Assembly (NCBI GenBank): GCA_003008705.1
Contig: PDUO01000027.1
Span: 376,425 to 440,424 of the forward strand
Reading direction: 5' to 3'
DNA from: Pezicula radicicola
Taxonomy: Eukaryota; Ascomycota; Leotiomycetes; Helotiales; Dermateaceae
Length of the DNA: 64,000 nucleotides
Position numbers and translations under genes: made by a program. Below are positions 55,452 to 64,000 of this stretch, in pieces. Numbering within the stretch: position 1 is the first letter of the stretch; each line of letters opens with the position of its first letter. The notes under the pieces are model-generated. The model did not search any database. It was not told the DNA's origin and saw nothing but the letters and a program-made list of their open reading frames with translations.

Positions 55452-57657
55452 TGCTATAGGGATAGCCTTACCAACTTAGTAGACGTACTAGTATTGATAG
55501 ATATGCTTCGAGTGCAAAAACATAGACTCCGTGCTAGGCTTTTCCAAACTAGCTATTATTGTACTCTGCGCCGGTAGAATCGATAATGGCATATGGATTG
55601 TTGCAACAATATTGACTTAATGCTTCAACTGTAGTAGAGGCGATCTTGCCGATGATAGATCACTATTTTGGAACTAGGAAACCGTTTGTCGGATTTTTAT
55701 AGCCTCCAACGCCTCGATACCTCCGTACTGTTCTTACTCCTTTTGAGTAGATACATTGGTTGGATGAAAGTGAAATATTTGTGGTAGAAGTGGCGTGAAG
55801 GATCGTTTGTTGGTTTGCACTGGCTTGTTGCTGTCGATAGGTATAGAAACGGTATAGAAACATATCTAAAATCCAAAATCCATCGTGGGGAGATCGTAGG
55901 GAGTGGTTCGCAATCGCAAGTCTTGACCTATTGTGGTTTCTGCGTTGGCATTGACTTGAATCTCGTTCGGTAGTCGAAAGCAACACTTTCAAGGCCTATT
56001 ACTATATTTTTGGTTTTACTTGCGATTGTCGTCGGTCGCAAAGTCGTCTTGTTGTGCTGGTAGGCGACGTGGTTCCAAAAACCAATGGCTAAAGCTCTTA
56101 ACAACAAGTGATCTGAGACGTTTGGGATAGGGAAAAAGACCTAGCGATACTCAACGAACCCATTTTAGCCATAATTGCTGTTCGATTAGTGCTGCCGTCT
56201 ATATGGCTAGAGACCAATCAATGAACTTATCTGTATCCCGTTCCCACGCTCATGAGAAAGGAATGGTTATTTCTGTAGCAAGGCAATGATGCTCCGCTGA
56301 AAATTGAAGAAACATTGTAGGGTAACATGGCAAGGCTATAAAGCAGACTAGTAGCTGGAAAGGCTATGACGAAACTCTGTAGCAGTTGGCAACTTGCTGC
56401 TTCCAGGCGAGATATGAGTATCATATTAGAGTTGACTATCCATGTAATGTGGCTGATCGACGGCCCGATAGCGATGACTGCATCGCGTCTTGGGTGCTCT
56501 TGGGTGCTCTTGTGTTACCCATATGGTACTGGTAGTTTGCTAGCAAAAGCTGACATCAAAACCAGTCCTCCCCACGGTTCAGACCTTGAACAACCCCGCG
56601 ATCGATCATGACCACGCCGGAGAACTTCCCGTCCTCTTCTGATACGGTATAAAGGTAGTGCAGACTTCCAAAATCCCTGGTGTCCGTCCACCCGTTGTTC
56701 CTCTTCTGGACGCCAAAAGCATGGTTTGGCAGAAACCATTCCAAGGCATGACCAGATTCTACACGGAGTAGAAGGGTCCCTTGACACTTACCCGGTACTG
56801 ATGACGACGCCAGCATATTCCACAATGCAGCCAGCGGAGCGAGAGAGAAAAAAAACCCCCCATAGCAAAAATGGCAGAGAGGGACGGGAAAGGAAATGTA
56901 GGTACTTTACCCCACTGTGTGACGGCGGGACGAGCCAAGTCGTTCCTCTGCGACCCCTCCTCACAATATCGCAGGCATACAGTACAGAGTAGGTATCCTC
57001 CCATTAACCCGACTGGCACACATTGACTGACTGATGATGTGGTAAGCAGCACCCTGCAAAAGTCATAACAAACAGAATCTCTCGGGGAAATTCCATTAGA
57101 AGGATAGCATGGAGTTTAGACTCTCGGTGCTTTTGGTAGTGTGTATGTACAGTGCACGATAGGTAGAAAATAGGTAGGCGTAATAGAAATGGTGGGGTGA
57201 CAGCATGCGCTGCACAAGCAAGCAACACTGCAACAGCGCCTACCTGCTTTATGCAAGGTAAAAGCACTTTCCAACCCACGCCATGCATGCAGTAGGGCAA
57301 AGACATGAAAGAAGATGGTGTGTACTTGAAGGTTGTCCTCGACGGCCTCTCCGTGATTGTCTATGATCTCGGACAAATTGAGACCGCATCCGAATCTCGA
57401 TTCCGCCTGGGAATAGAGATGAGTGTGAAGTCTATTGGCTACCTACGGTACAACAATACGGTACTTGGGGGCCTTGGACGATATCGGGAAAAGATGAGGA
57501 ATACAAAGGCCAACAGTGGATGAAACGAAACGGTTTCTGGAAGTCAGTGTGGTCCCCCAATTGTTCTTCTGATGGCCCAAGCGTAGACGTTGAGCGAGGG
57601 ATGGTTGAGGAAAATCAGGAACCCCTGCAGAGAAAATAAACGGCGCGATAAGTACGG

Positions 57658-57680
57658 AGGTACTGTACTGTACTGTACAT
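57658..57680 (+). repeat. TACTG microsatellite
   Basis: A run GGTACTGTACTGTACTGTAC in the 4.3-kb gap. Confidence 0.7.
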
Positions 57681-59126
57681 ACAGTTCGGAGTACCTCGCA
57701 TGACAAGGGACAATTATTAAGCTCAACCCCCCGAAGGAGTGAGGCAGTATCTTGAATAATACTTTTCTAACTTCATATTATGATTATTATTCCAGGCCTG
57801 GGGAGGAAGGCGGTGAGGGCATGAAGGAGAGGGGAGGGGGGAAGGACGAAAAGTTATATCCGAGCTGAAGGATATGTGATACATGTACGAATAGTAATAA
57901 TCGCCAGTTTTCGGACGAGGAAGTAACTTGCAACCGTGTCGGTATCAAAAATAAGGCCAGAAAGGCCAGATGGAGACGGGCCTGCCACGCCTGGTCAAGG
58001 TGTCGGCGAGAGACGGACAGGGGATCGAAGCCGCAACTTGCGCTCGAATTATTTCCTGGAATTTTATTGAGCCTTGACGACGGAGCACGCTGAGCACCCA
58101 AGACAGACAAAGAGAAGTTGACTTACCCAGTGGCTGCCCCATTGCTGCATGGTGCTACAATATGGTGGTGGAGGAGGAGAACACCTCCTATTATGATGTG
58201 TTTTGAGATTTGAGGGTGGGGTTGAATTTCCTTTCCGTAGTGACTTTGGTCAAGAGACGGCGAGACGGGTACTTGGGAGCTAACGAGAAGGAGTAAAGAG
58301 AAGAGATGGTGCCGTAAAGTACGAAAGTAGAGGTGAGCGATATCATACCGTAAGAATATCAGGACGGAAATAGGGGGTTGCCGGTCTCTTCACGAGGCTG
58401 TTGCTGCTGCAGAAGACCAATTTTCCCCCGAATTTATTTTTATTCTTTATTATTTATTGGCTTCAACATTGTGCTTGGCCACGCTCAAGTGGAAGAGCTG
58501 ACATAGCAACAACAATACCGTGTTCAACAAGTAATAATAGGCCGAATAATGCTTCAACTATCTATCCACGTGAAGCGTCTCCAATCTCCTCCATTTTCTT
58601 CCTCAGGGCAAAAAAAAGGAAATGAGCTTTCGCTCGCTCAAGCGGCGACAAATAATAGTGCAACTTTTAAAGAGTGGGTGCAGGCAGGGATTAACTACCA
58701 CACCATTTTCTTTCGAACCCGAACTCTCTCTTGAACTCATATTTTCCTCCCTTCTGGTATCATCTGCAAGATCCATTGATCATCCACCTCTCGACACTTT
58801 CGTATAGTTGTCGTGTGTGTGTTGTAGTCTCGAGGGCCGTTCCTTTCTGCTACAGCTGTTCCTGCGAGCTTTTGGTGAGTGAAATCTCCTCGTCCCGCTT
58901 TCGCTGCTGCGACTTCATTGTCCTCGGTTACTCATATGCCATACATCTCGAATGCGCCCGCTCTGAAGCATCCGCGTCTATTCGATATATAAGTCTATAG
59001 TTTGCGAACTATTGCTGACAGGAGCCGGCATCACAGAGTCATTTCCCGACCGTCTCGTCGTATACCTTCTTTTCGACTCGATCCAATACTGCAGGCTTCA
59101 GTTTTCGAAGCACTTGATACGGAAAT

Positions 59127-60810
59127 ATGTCTTATTACGATAATCAGCAATGGTCAGCCGCAGGCCAGAATCAATGGGAACAGCAGGCTCCTCCGACGAG
59201 ATCGGGTATGTTGACTTGGATCCGACCTTTGGGTGGCATTTAGATTGACAGGTGGTGCAGGTGCCAGCTCTGCGGTTCCTCGCGAGGATTCATCGGCCTT
59301 TGGGACACAATTAGAGGGTACGTTCATGTGAATATGGCATGGAGATTACAGATGGTGCTTTTGGGTGTGTGGTGTTGCGGAGGAGTACGGCATGATGACA
59401 CCTTGATGGCTCGGATGCGCTTTTCGACAACACCACACAAGAGTAAGGAATATGGGTAGCAGGGCTGACATATGGATACAGAGGTCGACCGTGCCATCGA
59501 TAACCTCGTCAAGAGTGGGAAAATGTTCAACAACTTGCCTGGCCGTCGCGAATCGATGCCTATGGCCTCACCTGCAAGAGACTTCCCTCAACAGTTCGGT
59601 AGGATAAAAAAACACAAGCATATCTGCTCAAATCTAACGAATCTCAGATCCTCGCATGGGCGGCGGTCCTCCACGACACCACTCTGTTAGTGAGTTCGGC
59701 GATGCTCGATCATTCTCGCAAGGTTCCGGCCTTCAGAATTTTTACGCAACTCAGCGACACCAACCCTCCCGCGGTGCCAACGAGGCCGAACAAGTGATGC
59801 AGGCGAAGAGAAGGATGGCAGCCCAGCGCGAGAGAGAACTGCGTAACTATCACCAAGAGCAGCAGTACAATCGAAGTAGGCCACCCTCTTCTGTATAACA
59901 CATATTCCCTGCACCTGCACCTGTACAAAAAGCCCAGCGGTTGTTCATATATCACAAAACTCTCTTCAGTCCACTTCTTTTTGTTGTCCTGCCAATGTGA
60001 TCTGCCAATCTGCGTCAAATGGCCATGCGCCATTCTAAAATCAACATTTGCTGACTGGAATAAGGTATTTTAGCTGAAGTTTCTACTTTTGGCGGTAAAC
60101 CCGATCGTACTATGAGTCCAGGTAGCGGAATGAGCGAGGATGAACGCCGTGAGTTGATCGCTCGTCAGCGCAGTGCTCTCTATGGTGAAGGTGCCGCCTA
60201 CGGGGAGAATGGGCAATTCGATGAGAACGGAACCCCACGCCCAGCAACTCAAGGTTCAGGTACTCAATCTGCCACTGGAATCCGCGGACACTCACCTCTA
60301 GCATTTGACCACTACAACTCCCAAGCCGGTCAGGGGCAATCTGAGAACGCCAACCAGCAATCTGGACAAGAGCAAGCTCAGGGACAGGGCCCACAACGCT
60401 CCCGAGCAAACAGTACCTCGTCTCCATCATCAAACCCGACGAGCTCATTCAGCCTTTTTGAGTCTGCTGCCGCCCATGTGCAATCTAGCCGTACCTCCAA
60501 CTCTTCACCAGGTGGCTCACCTCCACGCAACGGCGTTAACAAGAGTATGCCCCCAAGCTCGGGTGTCGCTCCTATTGGCACCCGACCTGCTCAGGCACCA
60601 AACCCAGCATTGAACAAGCGTTCTACAACTCCTCTACCTTCTCCTCTGAGTTTTGGTTTCGCTGCCAACAGTGAGGAAGACGCTGGTGATAAGACGGGGC
60701 GAACAGCATCTGCAGCAAGCAACCCAAATGAAGGTCTGGGATGGGGTTCTAAGAGCGGTGTTTGGGGTCAACAGAACACACTTGGTGTTCAAGCCCGAGT
60801 TTGGGGCTAG
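59127..60810 (+). CDS. Conserved fungal low-complexity protein, five exons, 408 aa
   Basis: Exons are 59127-59205, 59252-59317, 59482-59598, 59648-59875 and 60074-60810; every join leaves one base and is in phase. Intron 1 has two possible acceptors nine bases apart (59251 or 59260), giving 408 or 405 residues. The N-terminus is Gln/Trp-rich (MSYYDNQQWSAAGQNQWEQ). A short likely helix follows: EVDRAIDNLVKSGKMFNN, then QAKRRMAAQRERELRNYHQE. Exon 5 begins near a conserved-looking SEDERRELIARQRSALYG. The rest is Ser/Asn/Gln/Pro/Gly-rich and ends in VWGQQNTLGVQARVWG. It looks like a disordered cytoplasmic scaffold, perhaps RNA-related. I recall similar orphan fungal proteins but no function. A long leader precedes it. 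Confidence 0.75.
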
Positions 60811-62754
60811 AGAATAATCGGGTTGTGGTATATATTACGGTGTCAAGAGATGGGGTAAGAAATGGTACAAATACGGTGTTTTTGATGGAACAGCAAGATC
60901 AAATGGGCATCATGGCCGGCGCTGGGACTGGTGAAGGGTGATTTCCCTCCTCTCTTACTATTGCGATGGTTCTGGGTTGTGCTTTTTCCTCGCTTGGGTA
61001 CGGCTTGTTTTGCATTTGTGGTGTCGTTCGCTGGATACCTTGTCGTTTTTCGTTATAAGGGGTTTTTGCTCAGTATGGGACGGTCATTTTGTCATTTTGG
61101 TGGAAATGTACGAAGAGGTTGAGGGTGAACAGGTGGAGAAAGAAAAAGTACGTCCGTTGGTCGTTGGTCGTTGCGTTCGGGTAGCATATCAGGCAGGCAG
61201 GCATTCGCGGGGTTTTCTCTGTTTGCCTTTCTTGTTCTTGTCGTTTTTGCAAAGGGTTGAGGGATGGAAATGGCTGCAATTTGTTTTGCTTGCTTCTTGC
61301 TTCTTTGTTTGGTCAATCGGTCAGACTGGGGCGATTTGTACTGTAATTATGGACTGGGTAACGGGTAATAACGGGAATAAACAAAGCTCACTCGAGGGCG
61401 TGTTGCGGAATATTCATAGCGAGCAGATTGTCTGATTTCGAGACTCGTGTAACTGAGGCGAGAGCTTGTAAGTTCTGTCGTTCGAGGGTCAAAGCATGAC
61501 CCACGAGTTCCCCGAGACTCCCTCGAGTTATTTCCGAAATCTGGTGAATGTAAAATTGATCGCTCGCTTAGATTCAGGCTGGGACTCCTATTTCGCTTCT
61601 ACTTGTACCTAATTGGGAAATCTAGCAAGTGGTCAATAACTTGGCGAGGTCGTAAAGCTCTATATATTAATTATACGTAGTAATCCTAAGTCTATATATC
61701 TAGTAGTATTCCTGTTATTAGCCTTAGGTAGCTTAAAAGGAGTTCAAATCAAGCAAAACTTAGTTTTTTTCTGTTTTTGTAGAAAGGAAGGGAGAAAGGA
61801 AGACATTATGGTTCGTATTCGGATTCGGATTCGGAATTGAGTAGATGTATGACATGTGTCTGCTCTGTTTTGTTGAATTGTTATCTAGACAGAACTTGGG
61901 AAGGGGAGATGTGTTCTGTGTAGGATACCGTTACTCTTAGGATGATGGAGTGGACTTTGATGTATGGTAGGGGTTTAGGTTGCTGTTGATTGTATATATA
62001 GTTAGTTATTTGGCAATTATAGGTAGTTTATTTATATTTGTTAATTTAATAGATGGTAAGGTCCATAGGTATTAGAGGGAGGGATCATGTACCTAGCTGT
62101 TTTGTTGTGATGTAGGGTGAGTTGGTAGATTTTACTCTTATGTACGTTCGGTTTCAGGTACTGGTTTATTTTGAGAGGTAATGTTAGAGATTACCTATTC
62201 TGCAAGGTTTGCTGCTGTATACTTTATGTTTTGGTTTTAGAGTGGGCGGAGTGTTATTTGCATGTTGGGAGGCGGTAGGGTGTAGTTTTTTATACTGGGG
62301 ACTTCCCGTCTGTTATAAGTAGAAATAGATTTAAAAGGTGGAGGTAGTAGGTAAAAGTGGTTACTTGGATCATTCCTTAAGCCAGCTAAATCACTTAGGC
62401 ACGCGAGTAAGATATTGTTATAGAGGAAGAGATAGTCTAAGAGTTGAAGGGACACATCGTTCTACTTACAATATAATATTTTACCAAATAATGTATACAG
62501 TAGTCATCTTCATCTTCTCTTAATTCTATACTAGGATCTACGAGAACGCACTCACTCACCTTCACCATTCGGAGCAAGGCACTGAATTAAATCTCCACCC
62601 CTCCCCAAATATCCCCTCCGATTTCAAAACTTCAACCACAACACCACCTCTTCATCCACAAAACACCAACAAACCATCCCCAAAACCCCCACGCCCTCAA
62701 TCATCCTCCACCTCTAAACACCCCATCACAGCAAACGCCTCTCAACCTCTCAAA
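60811..62754. other. Intergenic with AT-rich part
   Basis: No gene seen. The first 600 bp are likely 3' untranslated sequence. A 6-bp GATTCG run lies at about 61815-61838. The part at about 61640-62350 is AT- and TpA-rich. Confidence 0.4.
61815..61838 (+). repeat. 6-bp tandem repeat (ATTCGG)
   Basis: Three to four ATTCGG units in the 3' flank of the five-exon gene. Confidence 0.65.
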
Positions 62755-63648
62755 ATGTCCAAACCGGTAGCAAAGCGACCTCGACGAGAGCCTTCACACC
62801 CGGAACCTGAAAACAACTCAGCATCAGCTGCAGACATGGAACGCAACTTCGAAGTCAGCCTTAGAACGATGGATGTTGATGAGCTTCGAGATCTTATCGC
62901 TGCTGAAGCAGTACGCAATCCTCAAGTCTTGAGATCTGTCACGGAGTACTTTGAGATTTCACGGAGTGAGATTCCGGTTATTGGTGTTGATGAGTTTGTT
63001 CGGATGCTTAGATTTCCGTTGAAGGTTGATGACGACGGAACACCCAGCATTTGGGAAGTCAACACGTTCAAACATGTATTAAGACATATGCTCGGCATAC
63101 TCAACCCCTTAACAAAATCCACTACAAAAGCCAACGCCATCGCTGCCATAAGAATTATTGGAAAAGCATTACCTCAATTCAACCTGGATGAACCAGAATA
63201 CTATCTACAGCATCTCATGAATGGTCTTAAGACTGTCCTTCGATCTTTAAACACAGAAGAGAAGAAGGACTTGTTGTTTCGATATCGTTCTTTGAGGTTA
63301 TTGACGAATTTCAACATCGATCTTCCTTGTGATGACGATCCAAAGTGGTTGAAAGGATTGGATGGTCGTATTCCGTTCGAATGGGACCTAGGAAACTTTG
63401 ACGATGTTACCACTCTGGACGAGGATGAATTCTTTAACCCGCAGGCTAAGGTTGTCAGACGAGTTAAAGCAATAAGCGCCGGAAGAGAGGAAAGTAGTGG
63501 AAGAGGATCAGTAGTTACAGGGGAAATTATGGAGAGAGCATTTAGTTTTGAGGATGAGGATAAGGCACGGCGCAAGGCCTTAGAGGAGGTTTATAATGTT
63601 ACACGCTCATGTCGGTTTATCGGAGATGAATCCACGGCGACCGACTAG
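62755..63648 (+). CDS. Unknown acidic helical protein, intronless, 297 aa
   Basis: A single uninterrupted frame from ATG 62755 to TAG 63648. The first 30 residues are basic and disordered, including the nuclear-signal-like KRPRREP. A helical region runs from about 32 to 190 (SLRTMDVDELRDLIAAEAVR; NPQVLRSVTEYFEISR), then a Glu/Asp-rich segment (VTTLDEDEFFNP), and a short Ser/Gly-rich basic part. No family known to me. Helix-rich with a possible nuclear signal, so a chromatin or transcription partner is conceivable, but this is inference only. The leader upstream (62560-62754) is very C/A-rich. Confidence 0.75.
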   Translation: MSKPVAKRPRREPSHPEPENNSASAADMERNFEVSLRTMDVDELRDLIAAEAVRNPQVLRSVTEYFEISRSEIPVIGVDEFVRMLRFPLKVDDDGTPSIWEVNTFKHVLRHMLGILNPLTKSTTKANAIAAIRIIGKALPQFNLDEPEYYLQHLMNGLKTVLRSLNTEEKKDLLFRYRSLRLLTNFNIDLPCDDDPKWLKGLDGRIPFEWDLGNFDDVTTLDEDEFFNPQAKVVRRVKAISAGREESSGRGSVVTGEIMERAFSFEDEDKARRKALEEVYNVTRSCRFIGDESTATD

Positions 63649-64000
63649 GACCTTGAGTATTAAGATATTCAGACAAGGGAAGTATCAACAGCAAAGTGTT
63701 GCTACTGCTGCTCTTGAGGGATTCATTTTCTCTAAATTCCTACCTTTTCTTCTGTAGGAATTAGGAGAGAACTCAACAGGTTACAGGTTTCTTGCTCACA
63801 CTACTTATTTGATAACTCTCTTATATTTCGAATTCAAGCGAGTTATCAAAACAAAATACGTTATTTAAGGTACTTGAGCTAAGTAAACTACCTAGCTAAA
63901 TCTAGGCGAGGTATCTAAGTAATCCAAACCAGTAGCTCAAGTTCCAATTTACTTGATTAAACTAAGTACCTACCTACCTAACTAAAATAAACCACCCAAA
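63649..64000. other. 3' flank with 18-bp repeat cluster
   Basis: After the last gene, a repeat cluster begins at 63825 and may run beyond the window edge. Confidence 0.5.
63825..63990 (+). repeat. 18-bp degenerate tandem repeat, cluster G
   Basis: Units ATTTCGAATTCAAGCGAG (63825), TTATCAAAACAAAATACG (63843) and TTATTTAAGGTACTTGAG (63861) keep an 18-bp register. Poorer units, some in the opposite sense, extend to the window end. Confidence 0.65.

Larger units (their letters stand above)
54784..59126. other. Very large intergenic region (about 4.3 kb)
   Basis: No gene was found on either strand. It contains a 10-bp triplet repeat at 55117-55150, an 18-bp repeat trace at 55326-55360, an AGCT run at 55437-55451 and a TACTG run at 57658-57680. 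The sequence from about 58360 to 59126 is pyrimidine-rich and probably carries the transcription start and a long 5' leader of the next gene, with several short upstream ATGs. Confidence 0.4.

Noticed and set aside
1..64000. Biosynthetic gene cluster, CRISPR array, tRNA or rRNA genes, intact transposon
   Set aside because: No backbone synthase, array of spacers, cloverleaf with recognisable boxes, or transposase/reverse-transcriptase frame was found by eye on either strand. A tRNA search program could still find something missed.

Overview
This window is nuclear DNA of a filamentous ascomycete (Pezizomycotina). Genes are broken by short introns (about 44-75 nt, a few longer) with GTRNGT donors, CTAAC/CTGAC branch sites and YAG acceptors. 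The protein families are those of moulds: mitochondrial serine O-acyltransferase, SLC35F-type transporter, NmrA-like protein, Cid1/CutA-type nucleotidyltransferase, HAM1-type protein, Vms1. The loose spacing and AT-rich, TpA-rich intergenic islands would suit a leotiomycete such as a Helotiales species, but that placement is an inference. No prokaryotic operon, CRISPR array, rRNA or tRNA gene was seen. Twenty-five protein-coding genes and one decayed gene are supported; exons were joined by hand and every join was checked for reading phase.

Layout. 1-10 kb: a partial gene at the left edge (-), a small lysine-rich protein (-), RNA 3'-phosphate cyclase (+), a non-classical short-chain dehydrogenase (-), a DUF1989 protein (-), a small RS-tailed protein (-) and a membrane-anchored basic protein (-). 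10-17 kb: a mostly empty stretch holding an SLC35F transporter (+) and a decayed gene. 17-31 kb: SET-domain protein (-), mitochondrial serine O-acyltransferase (-) head-to-head with a conserved fungal protein (+), two Nudix hydrolases tail-to-tail, a GNAT acetyltransferase (+) and an NmrA-like protein (-). 31-45 kb: GH31 alpha-xylosidase (-), an unknown protein (-), a peroxiredoxin-like protein (-), Vms1 (-) head-to-head with a HAM1 protein (+), and an unknown protein (+). 46-64 kb: a large Cid1/CutA-type nucleotidyltransferase (-), a four-pass membrane protein (+) and two conserved unknown proteins (+), separated by large gaps.

The genes do not form a biosynthetic cluster; they are mostly housekeeping, including RNA end repair and tailing (RtcA, Cid1/CutA-type), ribosome quality control (Vms1), sulfur amino-acid synthesis and ADP-ribose/ADP-sugar clean-up (the Nudix pair). 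The most unusual sequence signal is intergenic: a degenerate 18-bp tandem repeat (near TTACTCAAATCAAGTGAG) found in at least seven separate clusters in both orientations and never inside a coding exon. A separate array of five 15-bp units lies directly upstream of the NmrA-like gene.
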